Numbered from the stretch's first letter, positions 9,575 to 19,319 are shown. The stretch: DNA of 64,000 nucleotides from Gracilaria gracilis (GCA_030374805.1 JARGSG010000228.1:124001-188000); one strand, 5' to 3'. Translations and numbers: made by a program. The notes: generated by a model from the sequence alone, not told the origin.

Positions 9575-11233
9575 ATGAATCCACAAGCGAGCGAGTTCGT
9601 TCCTTCATGGCTTTCCACTTCTGCCTCCCAGCAGCAGCAGCCGCCTCAGACCCAGAGCTCGTGGGAAGATGAGGACGCCGCGCCGGCTTCCACCGAACCC
9701 CCTGTACAACAAATGACCGCCGCCAAGATCTCCGAAGACGCCCGCGCTCAACCGCCTCCAGCTCAACCCGAAAGCAAGACCAAAGAGAAAAAGTCCCTTT
9801 CTGATGCTCGCGACGACAAGCCATCACGTCCCCAGAAGGCAGACGAAGCGAAGCGCAACGACGCGAAAGCCGAGGCGAATAATTTCGATTCATCCAATGT
9901 CGCGTTAGATGAGAAGAAACCACTAAACGTAGTGCTGCTCGGTCACGTCGACGCTGGCAAGAGTACCATATCGGGACATCTGCTTGTCCTCACGGGAAAC
10001 GTTGATGAACGTACCATGGAAAAGTACGAGAAGGAAGCAAAAGCTCTGAATCGCGAGAGTTGGAAATTTGCTTTTGCGCTGGACACCTCCGAACAGGAGA
10101 GGGAAAAGGGAAAGACCGAGGAATGTGGTCAGGCTAGCTTCACCACCGAGACGCGGCGATTTACTATCCTCGATGCACCGGGCCATAAGAACTATGTACC
10201 TCACATGATAGGCGGAGCATCACAAGCGGACATCGGAATTTTGGTCATCTCAGCTAGAAAAGGAGAGTTTGAGACCGGCTTTGAGAGGGGAGGACAAACG
10301 AGGGAGCATGCCATGCTGGCCAAGACATCAGGAGTCCGGCAGATGGTTGTGGTCATCAACAAGCTGGATGACCCAAGTGTTATCAACCCTGATGGATCAT
10401 GGAGCCAAGAGCGCTACATGGATTGCAAGAAGAAGCTTGAACCGTATCTCAAGAACGTGGGTTGGAATCCGAAGGGTTTGGTATGGATCCCTGTCTCTGG
10501 TTTGACCGGGGATAACCTGAAGAACAAACCGTCTAGCGAAACCTGCTCGTGGTTCGATGGCGAGTCGCTGCTCGACACACTAGAGCATTTGCGCCCCCCT
10601 GAACGTCTGCTGAACGGGCCCGTTAAAATGCCGATCTCGGAAAAGCACAAAGAGATGGGTACCATGGTCATGGGTAAGTTGGAGTCTGGAGTGATTCAAG
10701 TGAATGACTCTCTTGTCATGATGCCGAATCGAGTGGAAGTTTTGGTCGACTCAGTACAGCTAGAGGGTTCTACCGCACAAGCGGCAGAACCAGGTGACGT
10801 TGTTCGGCTTCGTTTAAAAGGAATAGATGAAGAGGATGTTAGAGTAGGTTTCGTACTGTGTTCACCTCGAAACCTGGTTTCGTATACAAGTTCGTTCATT
10901 GCCAAGTTGATGATCCTGGAGCACAAGAGCATTATTTGTGCGGGTTATTCCGCTGTGATTCATCTTCATGCCGCTGTAGAGGAAGTCATTATCGATCAGT
11001 TGCTCGCGGAGCTTAACAGAGCTGGAAAGGCGAAGCAAAAACATCCCAAGTTTGTGAAACCAGGGATGAAGTGTTTGGCTCGACTTAGGACTACACAACC
11101 TGTTTGTGTGGAACCCTATGATGTCTTCCCGCAGCTGGGGCGGTTCATGATCAGAGATGAAGGGAAGACCGTTGCAGTTGGAACAGTGGCAAGACTGCAA
11201 TCGGATTCAACATCCTCGAAAGCGGGTGGATAA
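9575..11233 (+). CDS. ERF3: Translation termination factor eRF3 (GTPase)
   Basis: The product (552 aa) is the eRF3/SUP35/GSPT GTPase that binds eRF1 and drives stop-codon-dependent release of the nascent chain. The extreme N-terminus, MNPQASEFVPSWLS, matches the PAM2 motif by which eRF3 binds poly(A)-binding protein. Residues 15-110 are Gln/Pro/Lys-rich and disordered. The GTPase domain follows, with GHVDAGKS (123-130), DAPGH (200-204), GFERGGQTREH (about 235-245) and NKLD (262-265), then the two beta-barrels with the family blocks HKSIICAGYSAVIH and FMIRDEGKTVAVG. The frame is open upstream to an ATG at 9503, but the PAM2-starting ATG at 9575 is preferred because the motif sits at the terminus as in animals. 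The N-domain is shorter than in yeast and has no prion-like repeats. Confidence 0.93.
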   Translation: MNPQASEFVPSWLSTSASQQQQPPQTQSSWEDEDAAPASTEPPVQQMTAAKISEDARAQPPPAQPESKTKEKKSLSDARDDKPSRPQKADEAKRNDAKAEANNFDSSNVALDEKKPLNVVLLGHVDAGKSTISGHLLVLTGNVDERTMEKYEKEAKALNRESWKFAFALDTSEQEREKGKTEECGQASFTTETRRFTILDAPGHKNYVPHMIGGASQADIGILVISARKGEFETGFERGGQTREHAMLAKTSGVRQMVVVINKLDDPSVINPDGSWSQERYMDCKKKLEPYLKNVGWNPKGLVWIPVSGLTGDNLKNKPSSETCSWFDGESLLDTLEHLRPPERLLNGPVKMPISEKHKEMGTMVMGKLESGVIQVNDSLVMMPNRVEVLVDSVQLEGSTAQAAEPGDVVRLRLKGIDEEDVRVGFVLCSPRNLVSYTSSFIAKLMILEHKSIICAGYSAVIHLHAAVEEVIIDQLLAELNRAGKAKQKHPKFVKPGMKCLARLRTTQPVCVEPYDVFPQLGRFMIRDEGKTVAVGTVARLQSDSTSSKAGG

Positions 11234-12119
11234 GCTCGAAGAATACAAACAAGAAAGCAACTCACCTGCGTTCCACGATGGTTTTTGATAACTAAGATTG
11301 CACGGGTTGAGATGGTGATCTTTCCCATCCAGCCCCTGTGTAACGTAGACAAGCATACCCGTTCCGCATGTTGTGCAGACGAAAGCGAGTCGAGCTAATA
11401 ACAGAAATAGAGTTACAGAGTATGCGTTTGGTCTGCTTCGATGACCTGAACTTGAGAGAGAGAAGCATCGCGGTTCGAACAAAAGAAAGAAACTTGACTC
11501 AGTCATGGTGCTCTAGAAGTAGTTATGGTGGCACTCGGCAGCATACTCCACGTAAACTATGATGTGTCCTTTATGATAACATATACCTGCGGTACCAACT
11601 ACATCTCGTCCTCGCAACAGAGTTCAGGAGCATCCCTGACGTCGTTCGTTGCTGCAAAAACATGGGGATTGCGCGTTTGTGGATCTGTCGATGCGTTTCA
11701 CGAAGATTTTGTTTCGGGCGAAGCCCGGTGCAAGGGTAAAACTCTAGCGTTATACTCCTCCAGCAGGTAATCTACGGTATGCGCTTAGACCACCCTCCTT
11801 TGATAGGGGCAGTGAACCTACTGTACCGTTGCCCATACTCCTCTTCGAATATAGGGAAGCGCGCTGTCACTCTAAGCTCTCCATGAGGTGGGTACGATGG
11901 CCACTCATCGCTGTACTCTGTACACATCTGTAGCTCGGAGCTGCCATGGAGAAGATTGCTTATCGATGCAGGGCATTGGTTACTTCTTTCCAAACAAAGT
12001 TAAACAGGTGATAGTCAGAGATCAAGCGGAGATCAAGTCAATATATATCTTGCGGAGTGCCCCTTTTGCTTCAAGGTCTCCTTTCGGGCTCTGGGGTTCA
12101 GAAGTGTGCAAGTCAGTCT
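11234..12119. other. Gene-free stretch
   Basis: This is the interval between the convergent eRF3 and DPH1 genes, presumably 3' UTRs. Only short frames without family resemblance are present. Confidence 0.5.
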
Positions 12120-13352
12120 CTAATCAGCCACCTTAACTCGGTTTCTTTTCGGCTTTTCTTTTGCTTCCTTATAATAGTTGGACCATGCACCTCCCTTCTT
12201 CGAATAGAAATCCATTGGGTATACATCCCTCCATTCAGTTTTTCCGAGAGCAACATGCGCCTCGTACGTTGTTAGTAGCGGTCGTTGCCCATAACCATGT
12301 CCCCAGTCAATGCTCAATCGCGGGCAGGCAATCTGCACCCATGCCTCCACGCCCGATTGTTCCAGCTTTTGGATCTTGGCGGGAGTGATCTCCGACAGGA
12401 GAACAACGAAACAGCTGCGTGAAGTGTCAGCCATGAGCTTCAACACACGCTCGAGAATCTTGGGCGAGCCCTGTCGCCCCAGGGTGCCCAGAATGATGCC
12501 AAAGCGCTGCGCACTGCTCGCGACTTGGACGGCGGCGCGTCGAAGGGTGCGCATCTCGCAGTGGTTGTACTTCTCGTCGGTGAACTTTTTCGAGTAGGGA
12601 TCGTAGCGCAGTGCGCGCAAATCGGGGTTTGCAATCATGGCGCTTTCGAGATGGAAGCGGCCGTCGCCCACGTAAACGAGCACGTCCACGGCGTCAATTT
12701 TGGGCGAGGTGCAGCCGAGAAGCTCGCCAGGTGACAGCGGCTTTGCCTGAGGCACGACCACGTTGCCAAAGTAGTGGCGAAGGTCATCCGCGAGCTGATG
12801 AACGCTATCGACAAACTGAATGGTGGCCACCAGCGCCAGCGAAGTTTGGCGCTCAAAGTTGTGCAGCAGACACTTGCGCAGGTGCGCCGTGTCGAAGGCA
12901 ATATGCACGAAGACGTACAGCGAGGGGATGACGGTCTGCTGCAGCGGCACCAGACAGCTGTGTCCGTAGTGCACCAGCAGCTCGCAGCCGAGCGCGCGCG
13001 CCGAAAGGTCGTCCACGCAGCACGCGCCGTACGTGATATCACCCAGAATGACGGTGTCCGCGCCCGTGTGGCGGCGCACAATATCGCCGATGGTGGTGGC
13101 GTACATGGACAGCCCGTCCGGCATCTGCAGCGCGACGCGTTTTGCGCCCAGCTGACGCACGCGGTGGATGGTCTTGGGCAGCTCGAACGAGTAGTTGGAC
13201 GGCAGCGGCTTGCAGTCCTCCTGCAGCTGCGGGTCGCTCAGCAGCGACGGCGGCACCTGCGTGAACCTCGCGCGCGCGCGTTGCGCGGGCGCGGCCGTCA
13301 GGGTGGCGGCGGCCGCAGCGTCGGTGGCGGTGGCGGCAGCGGCGGCGGTGGC

Positions 13353-13383
<31 letters not shown>

Positions 13384-13514
13384 CGCGGCGCGCGCGAAGT
13401 CGCGTCGCTCGGCTTGGGGCCGTTCCGAAGGCCGGTGCCAACGAAGCGGCCCTCGCGGCGCGGCGGCTCGCGGCGCGGCGGCTGCGACGGCTGCGGCTGC
13501 TGCATTGCATGCAT
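12120..13514 (-). CDS. DPH1: Diphthamide synthase subunit DPH1
   Basis: The 464-aa product is the radical-SAM-like subunit that, with DPH2, transfers the 3-amino-3-carboxypropyl group of S-adenosylmethionine to the target histidine of elongation factor 2, the first step of diphthamide synthesis in the cytosol. Conserved blocks: LPSNYSFELPKTI (104-116), VALQMPDGL (127-135), DITYGACCVDD (159-169), HYGHSCL (182-188), PLSPGELLGCTS (259-270), LGTLGRQGSPKILE (342-355), ACPRLSIDWG (396-405) and YPMDFY (432-437). The three expected iron-sulfur ligands are present: C165 (or C166), C268 and C397. Residues 46-75 are a Thr-Ala repeat encoded by a GGTGGC-type hexanucleotide array. The gene is divergent from the neighbouring esterase gene. 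A genuine ATG begins the frame. Confidence 0.96.
13318..13383. repeat. GGTGGC hexanucleotide array inside DPH1
   Basis: Imperfect tandem copies of GGTGGC/GGCGGT, read on the minus strand as Thr-Ala dipeptides in the disordered DPH1 N-terminus. Confidence 0.8.
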
Positions 13515-13947
13515 CGCAGGACGCGAGTGCGAGCCAGCGTAAAGTTATCTACCGCAGGTCGCGTCGATGGCCGGCTGGACGAAGGCCGCGCGCGCTCGCT
13601 GCTCTCTGGCAGAGTCTCTCTGCTACACGTACACGGTAGAGCTTGATCGGGATCTACGACGGCCAGTACACGCGCACACGTGGCTCACACGCACACATGG
13701 TACACACGCGCACACGCGGCAGGGGCGCACGCCGGTCGGCGATGCAACAGCAACGCGTGAATTGTGCAAGCGCAGCCCAAGCGCAGCCCGGCTGGAGCTG
13801 CTTGCTGCACGTGCAGCACGCAGCGATGCACGACACGCTCCGCCATGTCGAGGTCGCGCCACCGCGCCGCCCGCAAGCGCCGCCGCGCGCGCAACGCCGT
13901 CCCGCGCCGCCGTCCCCGCGCGAGCGCCGCCGCCGCCGCCGCGCACG
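13515..13947. promoter_or_regulatory. Shared divergent promoter interval, DPH1 / IAH1-like
   Basis: These 433 bp separate the start codons of two divergently transcribed genes, so they must hold both promoters. The sequence is very GC-rich with several CACACG/CACGTG-like repeats (for example around 13,670-13,720). No TATA box is evident on either strand. Confidence 0.5.
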
Positions 13948-14970
13948 ATGATGTCGGCCACGCCCGAGCGCGAGGCGCTTTCGCAGCCGCCGCCGCCGCC
14001 GCAGCCGCCGCTGTCGCTGTCCGACCCGCCGTTCCAACCGCCGCCGGCCACGCCGCCGTTGCCGCAGATCGTGCATGGCATCGATCCTGCCGACGACTCG
14101 CCGCAGGATTCGCAGTCCTCGCTGTTGCGCGACTCCATGGTCGACGCGTTCTCCACGCTGTCCGCGCGCGTGTCGCGCGCCGTGCGCCTCACCAAGCCCA
14201 CGTCGGCCGCCTCCTCCAAGGGCAAGTCGCACCACAGCTTGTCGCAGCTGCCGTGCGTGCTACTGTTCGGTGACAGCATTACGGAGCAGTCCGTCGTCAG
14301 TTCGGACCACAACGCGCCGGGCTGGTCCGCGCTGCTGCGCGAGGCGTACTGCGCGAGGGCGGAGGTGTTTGTGAGGGGCTTTTCCGGCTACAACACGCGC
14401 TGGGCGCTGCACGTGTTCCCGCGCGTCATCGAGCCTTTTCGGAGCTGCGAATCGCTGGCGTTGCAAACCGTCGTCATCTTCTTCGGCGCCAACGACGCCA
14501 CCACGCCCACGTCGCCGCAGCACGTGCCGCTGGACTCGTACGCGCACAACCTGGCCACGCTGGTTGACGCCGTGAGGGCGCTGCCGAGCAAACCGGTGCC
14601 GGTGCTGGTCACGCCGCCCGCGCTCGGCAAGTCGCGACTTGCCGTGGATGACGCGCGGCGCGTGCAGCTGACCGCCGAATATGCGGAGGCGTGCGTGGAG
14701 ACGGGGCGACGGCTTGGCGTGCCTGTGGTGGATTTGCATGCGGCCATGGTTGGGCGAGCTTGCGATGATGATGGCGTGGACGTGTTTCTGTCGGATGGGT
14801 TGCATCTTGCTGCGGACGGAAACCGTCTGGTGTACGAGCTTTTGGCGGAGGTGTTCGCGGAGTGTGTGCCGCAAGTGTGCCCAAGAAATAGCAACCGTTC
14901 GTACCCGCACTGGGGGGAAATTGACGCTGACAATCCGGGCGAAATGCTCGGCGACAGCGCTCTAGTGTAG
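13948..14970 (+). CDS. IAH1: SGNH-hydrolase, isoamyl acetate esterase (IAH1) family
   Basis: The 340-aa product is a GDSL/SGNH esterase of the IAH1 family, which hydrolyses short-chain acetate esters; the natural substrate here is unknown. The four SGNH blocks are present: GDSITE with nucleophile S110, RGFSGYNTRW (143-152) with G147, FFGANDA (179-185) with N182, and SDGLHLAADGN (282-292) with D283 and H286. The N-terminal 100 residues are an added Pro/Ser-rich disordered region not found in yeast or plant IAH1. The frame is open upstream (an ATG at 13,567), but that part is repetitive Arg/Ala-rich sequence, so the paired ATGs at 13,948/13,951 were chosen. It converges on the TPR gene 132 bp downstream. 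Confidence 0.9.
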   Translation: MMSATPEREALSQPPPPPQPPLSLSDPPFQPPPATPPLPQIVHGIDPADDSPQDSQSSLLRDSMVDAFSTLSARVSRAVRLTKPTSAASSKGKSHHSLSQLPCVLLFGDSITEQSVVSSDHNAPGWSALLREAYCARAEVFVRGFSGYNTRWALHVFPRVIEPFRSCESLALQTVVIFFGANDATTPTSPQHVPLDSYAHNLATLVDAVRALPSKPVPVLVTPPALGKSRLAVDDARRVQLTAEYAEACVETGRRLGVPVVDLHAAMVGRACDDDGVDVFLSDGLHLAADGNRLVYELLAEVFAECVPQVCPRNSNRSYPHWGEIDADNPGEMLGDSALV

Positions 14971-15102
14971 AGAAGATAACGAGTAGGATAATGGATAGCT
15001 TTTTTTGTACAATGTGCTCTCGAGTGGATAGGGAGGATGGGAGGTGGGGTGGGGGAGTTTTTCATGTTAAGCTGTTACTTCTTGTGTGAGCAAGTAGCAA
15101 AC

Positions 15103-15834
15103 TTAGTCGATGTAAACGCGTTCCAGACTGGGCATGTCCGCGTACAGGCTCTCCTGCGCGTCAGAAATGCGTTGGTTATCACGATCCAGGTTCGACACGA
15201 ACGTGGAGTACAACTGCCTCTGTTGTTGACGGTAACTGTCGCGGTGCTGCGCAAGCTGGTGACGAACATGGCCCAGGTCTTCAATCGCTTTGCGCACATT
15301 GACGTCATTGGGGACGAGGCGAACCGCCTTGTACAGGTCGGCCTTGGCGCTGACAGCGCGCTCCTCCGCGTTGTCCAGATCCCACAGCTGGTCGGTGCCG
15401 TCCTTGGCCATCTCGGCGCGCACCAGACGGGTGAGCGTGACCGCGCGTCTATACAGCGCCTTTGCGTTGGCGTCGTCGATGCGCAACGCCTCCGAAAAGT
15501 CCCACAGCGCTTCCTCCAGCTGGTTGTCCTTGAGGCGGCATAGTCCACGGTTGAGGTGGCACGGCAGCTTGAATTTGTTGATGGCGTCTCGCGCGTCGGC
15601 GCCGATGGCCACCCACTCCTCCTTGGACGTGTAGATGTGAACGAAACAGCGGTCGTACGTCTTCCATGCTTGCTCGTACTTGCCCTGCGCGAAGAGACGG
15701 TTGCCGCGCTCCTTCTCGCGCAAGCCCGCGGCGATCTTGTCGTGCACAGAGGTGTAGTCGTAGTCCAGCTCGCCCAGGTCAGCCGGTTCTTGGTCGATGT
15801 CGGCGTTCCACTCGTGCGCGTCGGTGTGTGCCAT
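15103..15834 (-). CDS. Tetratricopeptide-repeat protein
   Basis: The 243-aa product starts at the ATG giving MAHTDAHEWNADID; a longer frame upstream looks like leader sequence. It has an acidic N-terminus, a TPR at about 35-66 (EKERGNRLFAQGKYEQAWKTY), a second at about 88-121 (LNRGLCRLKDNQLEEALWDF), a third around 122-180 (ANAKALYRRAV ... DLYKAVRLVPND) and a basic, Gln-rich, probably coiled-coil tail (181-232). The pattern is that of the co-chaperone-like TPR triplets in FKBP, CYP40 and TTC9 proteins, but no isomerase domain is attached. A chaperone-adaptor role is inferred; the exact orthologue is not identifiable by eye. Confidence 0.8.
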   Translation of the reverse strand: MAHTDAHEWNADIDQEPADLGELDYDYTSVHDKIAAGLREKERGNRLFAQGKYEQAWKTYDRCFVHIYTSKEEWVAIGADARDAINKFKLPCHLNRGLCRLKDNQLEEALWDFSEALRIDDANAKALYRRAVTLTRLVRAEMAKDGTDQLWDLDNAEERAVSAKADLYKAVRLVPNDVNVRKAIEDLGHVRHQLAQHRDSYRQQQRQLYSTFVSNLDRDNQRISDAQESLYADMPSLERVYID

Positions 15835-16470
15835 TGCGAAGGAGGATGGGAGGAAGTTGAGGAGGAGGAGAGGGGAAGAGAGGAAGGACGAGGTAGGTGA
15901 ACGAACGAAGAGCAAAAAGGCGTGGACACGTGCCGTGCGTGTGTTTTTTTCTCCTTCTACAAGGGTAATCAACACCACCATTATGCGTTCACTCCGTGCT
16001 GATGTAGTCACATAGTTACTGACAACGCTCTTTCGTATCGGCAGAAGAGTCTTCTACAAGGGCCCAACGAGCTTTCGAGTCCGTTCTTCTCAGTTCTGGG
16101 AACATCTTAGCCGGATCAAAAGACGAACCAACTTTTGAGGCGAAACACAAAACGTGAAACACCTTACGTGAAACACCCAATGTTGACCAAGAAGGAGTGT
16201 TCTGCGAAGAACCCCAAACACCATTCAGCTTGCGACGATCAGCATTGTGCGCGTTCTCAACTATCAGCGATACCCCCCACAAAGCAAATGGACCTGGGAT
16301 GTGTGCACACTGGAGAGTCTCCAAAGTGCGAACTTCAAGCTCTCATTGTTGATTACTCGCGGAAGAGCGTTTTGTTACGACAAGAAGGTCGCCACTGAAT
16401 TCTTCCTGGCTTGTTAATTGCTTGGGACCAGTCTCTAACTCGTAGGTTCAAGGACAAGATCTGAAGTTGC
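15835..16470. other. Gene-free stretch
   Basis: This is the upstream region of the TPR gene and the 3' flank of CDK5RAP3. It is less GC-rich than the neighbouring genes and shows no distinct element. Confidence 0.5.
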
Positions 16471-18258
16471 TCATGATGAATCATTGGCAGCAAGCAGCGC
16501 ATTGATCTCGCCGACAATGTGCACCTGACGGCCGCCATACAAGGCGCCGAGCGCGGCCTCGGTGTGCGCCTTGAGGCGCGCCGTCTGCTCGCGCAGCGTC
16601 TGCAAGCGGCGCTTCTCCACGCGCAGCTGCACGGCCGCGTCGGCGCGCGCCACGCGCAGCGCGTGCACCGCGTCCTGCGCGCGCTCGGCGCGCACCCGCA
16701 GCGCCAGCACGTGCGCGCCCAGCCGATGGCGCGCGCCGGCGCTGTTGTGCAGCGCCAGCACGGCGCGCGCGTCGCGCCCGTTGACGGCGCGCAGCGCGTC
16801 GTGCGCCGCCGCCGCCATCGCCTGCACGTCGTGCGGCTGCACGCGCGCCACGCCCGGCGGCGCGCCGCCGCTGCCGCGCAGCTGCAGCCACAGCGCGCCG
16901 TCGCCGCCGCCGTCACCGCCGCCGCCGCCGTGCGTTGCGGCCAGCTCGGCCAGCCGCTGCGCCAGGAAGGCGCACAGCTCGGCCAGGTCGTTCACGTAGC
17001 GCTCGCGGAACGTCGCGTCGTACAGCGTGGGCGCCGCCTGCTTGTGCGCGTCGCGTGTGGCCTTGTAACCGCCGACGTCGCCGTCTTCGTCTTCGTCGAG
17101 TACCACATCCATTGCCGCGCTCCAGTCGATCTCCGCCGTCTGCGACACGCCGACGTCGTTGGCGTCGTCGTCGTCGTCGCCGCCGCCGCCGCCTTCCAGC
17201 GGCGCCTCGCTGCTCGTCGGCTGCTGCGCGTCCACTCCCGACGCGCCTACCTCGATGCCCCAGTCCACGTCCGCGTCGCCGCCGCCCTCCACATCCCCCT
17301 GCACGTCGCCGCCATCCGCCGCCGCCGCCTCCGGTCCATCACCCCAGTCTGGCGCGTGGCCGAGCGCCTCCCGGCGCCGCGCAAGCGGCGGCGCCAAGAG
17401 CACATCAACATCGGCGCGCATCACCTCGCGCAGCGCGGCGCACACGTCCTCCTCGCCGCCATCGCCATCGCCATCGCCGTCGCCGTCGCCGTCGCCATCG
17501 CCATCGCCATCGCCGGCGTCGGCGTCGGCGCCGCGCACATATGCGCAGAACGCGCGGTAGTACGCGACGGCGTGCTCGAAGCGCGGCTCACGCGCGCACA
17601 GCACGGCGGTGCGCAGCAGCGTCGGCAGCTGCGCCGCCACTTGAGCCGCGAGCTGCGCGTCGAACTCGCCGGCGTCGCGGCGCAGGCCGTGGCGCGACAG
17701 CGCGTCGTCAAAGCGCGCGGCGGCGTCAGCGGCGGCGCGGATGAGCTGCGACTCGCGGCGCGCGGCGTCGGCCAGCGTGCGCGCCAGCCGCGCGATGGTG
17801 GCCTTGAGCGCGGGCGCGTCGACGTCGGCGCGTCGCACCAGCTGCTGCGCGGCGTCGGCTAGATGCACGCCGCGCGCCTCGAAGCTCGACACGGCGGCGG
17901 CCCAGGCGCGCAGCACGGGCGACTTGTACGCGCCGGACAGCAGCTGCTTGTCGCGCGCGGGTAGCGGCGCGGACGCGGACGCGGGCGCGGGCAGCGGCTG
18001 CTCGCCGACGAGCTGGCGCAGATAGGTGCGCGCCGTCGCGTAGGGCAGGTGCTCATCGGCGGAGAGGGGGGTGATCTGCAGCGCGGTTTGCAGATCGGGC
18101 GGCGTGGCGTTGATGGCGGCGCGCGTGAGGGTGCGCGCGGTGGAGAGATGCAGCGCCCATTTGGGCGGGACGGCGCGGCGGTCGACCAGCCAGTGCAGCA
18201 GCTTGTTGTAGTGGATGTCGATGGGCAGCAGCGCGTGGGGGTGGTGGGCGCGGCTCAT
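16471..18258 (-). CDS. CDK5RAP3: CDK5RAP3 / C53 / LZAP homologue
   Basis: The 595-aa product (human: 506) is CDK5RAP3, the adaptor of the UFL1-DDRGK1 UFM1-ligase complex at the endoplasmic reticulum, which links ribosome UFMylation to ER-phagy. The diagnostic N-terminus LPIDIHYNKLLHWLVDRR (11-28), the YKSPVLRAWAAAV block and the C-terminal helix ending GGRQVHIVGEINALL fit the family. The disordered middle (about 250-400) keeps Asp-Trp motifs: PDWG (W305), VDWGIEV (W333) and IDWSAAM (W379), the kind that bind ATG8/UFM1 in plant and human C53. The extra length comes from an Asp-Gly repeat (encoded by 17,457-17,520) and Gly/Asp runs. It is transcribed in the same direction as QueF, 92 bp downstream of it. 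Confidence 0.9.
   Translation of the reverse strand: MSRAHHPHALLPIDIHYNKLLHWLVDRRAVPPKWALHLSTARTLTRAAINATPPDLQTALQITPLSADEHLPYATARTYLRQLVGEQPLPAPASASAPLPARDKQLLSGAYKSPVLRAWAAAVSSFEARGVHLADAAQQLVRRADVDAPALKATIARLARTLADAARRESQLIRAAADAAARFDDALSRHGLRRDAGEFDAQLAAQVAAQLPTLLRTAVLCAREPRFEHAVAYYRAFCAYVRGADADAGDGDGDGDGDGDGDGDGDGGEEDVCAALREVMRADVDVLLAPPLARRREALGHAPDWGDGPEAAAADGGDVQGDVEGGGDADVDWGIEVGASGVDAQQPTSSEAPLEGGGGGDDDDDANDVGVSQTAEIDWSAAMDVVLDEDEDGDVGGYKATRDAHKQAAPTLYDATFRERYVNDLAELCAFLAQRLAELAATHGGGGGDGGGDGALWLQLRGSGGAPPGVARVQPHDVQAMAAAAHDALRAVNGRDARAVLALHNSAGARHRLGAHVLALRVRAERAQDAVHALRVARADAAVQLRVEKRRLQTLREQTARLKAHTEAALGALYGGRQVHIVGEINALLAANDSS
17457..17525. repeat. GCCATC/GCCGTC hexanucleotide array in CDK5RAP3
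   Basis: Tandem six-base units encode an alternating Asp-Gly run in the disordered linker of CDK5RAP3. Confidence 0.85.
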
Positions 18259-18350
18259 TGTGTATAGAGATAGCGTAGAAGAAGAAGGAACGAACGGGCG
18301 TCGGGGGGGTGTGTTTGTTTAGTGAATGTATGTAGAGAATGTAAAGCGTG

Positions 18351-18971
18351 TCAGCCGCGGCCGCGGTAGGGGGCGCACTGCTGGTCGGGGATCCACAGCC
18401 CTGGCGGCGGCGGCCCCGACGCGTAGAACACGTCGATGGGGATGCCGCCGCGCGGGTACCAGTAGGCGCCGATGCGCAGCCACAGCGGGCGGATGCAGCG
18501 CTGCACGTCGTGCGCCACGCGCACGGTGCACGCCTCGTGGAAGTCGCGGTGGTTGCGGAACGAGCCCAAGTACAGCTTGAGCGACTTGGACTCCACCAGC
18601 CACTCGTCCGGCACGTAGTCGATCACCACGTGCGCAAAGTCCGGCTGCGAAGTCACCGGGCACAGCGACGTGAACTCCGGGCAGCTGAAGCGCGTCACGA
18701 ACTGCGTGCCCGCGTGCTGGTTGCGCACGCGCTCCAGCGTCGCCATCTCCGGCGACGCCGGCAGTCCCACGCTTTGCCCGAGCTGCGTCAGCTCATTGTC
18801 GCCGCCGCCGCCGCCGCCGCTGCACAAGCGCCGCCGACCGTGGCGCCGAATCGCGCCGACCGCCGCCGCCGTCGCGCCGCGTACCAACGGTACCACCATC
18901 ACGTTTGCGCGCACGTCGTCCAGCACTCCAAGCGCCGCCGCCGCCGCCGCCGCCGGCCGTTGGCTGCTCAT
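18351..18971 (-). CDS. queF: QueF-type NADPH-dependent preQ0 nitrile reductase
   Basis: The 206-aa product is a unimodular (Bacillus YkvM-type) QueF, which reduces the nitrile preQ0 to the amine preQ1 in queuosine synthesis. The catalytic core is complete: FTSLCP with C104, QPDFA with D111, the QueF signature ESKSLKLY (127-134), FRNHRDFHE with H145 and E146, and YPRGGIPID (172-180). Residues 1-55 are an Ala/Arg-rich extension absent from bacterial enzymes (about 165 aa) and might be an organelle transit peptide. The frame is open further upstream but lacks an ATG there; MSSQRP at 18,971 is the first ATG and leaves room for the conserved NELTQLG segment. Eukaryotes normally salvage queuine and lack QueF. 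GC and simple-repeat content match the neighbours, so any transfer is old. Confidence 0.93.
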   Translation of the reverse strand: MSSQRPAAAAAAALGVLDDVRANVMVVPLVRGATAAAVGAIRRHGRRRLCSGGGGGGDNELTQLGQSVGLPASPEMATLERVRNQHAGTQFVTRFSCPEFTSLCPVTSQPDFAHVVIDYVPDEWLVESKSLKLYLGSFRNHRDFHEACTVRVAHDVQRCIRPLWLRIGAYWYPRGGIPIDVFYASGPPPPGLWIPDQQCAPYRGRG

Positions 18972-19319
18972 AAAGCGGCGCGGCGCGCGGCGGCGGCGGC
19001 GGGCAGCGGCAGCAAGCGGCGGCGCGCTGCGGCGGCGCTGATTGGCGCGCACGCGCACACGCGCCACGCACGCGCGCGCCGTGCGCGCGCGCGCGCGCTG
19101 TGCGGCGGCGCGCCGTTTAAGAGCCGCTTGTTGCGTCTGTCGCTCGCTCGCGCGCTCCTTTCCACCGCCACCACCGCCGCCGCCGCCGTCGCCACCGCCG
19201 CCACCGCCGTCGCCACCGCCGCCACCGCCGTCACCACCACCACCACCGTCTCCAACACCGCCGCCATCACAATCCCGCACCACCTCCGCGACGCCCGTGC
19301 TCCCTCACCGCCCAACGCC
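18972..19319. promoter_or_regulatory. Shared divergent promoter interval, QueF / SAP30
   Basis: Only 348 bp separate the two divergent ATGs. The interval contains a GCGCGC-rich stretch (about 19,050-19,105) and a (GCCACC/GCCGTC)n array at about 19,160-19,255, close to SAP30. No TATA box is seen. Confidence 0.55.

Noticed and set aside
16519-17862. A 447-codon plus-strand frame and other frames opposite CDK5RAP3
   Set aside because: Arg/His/Ala-rich antisense shadow; the minus strand has clear family similarity from end to end.
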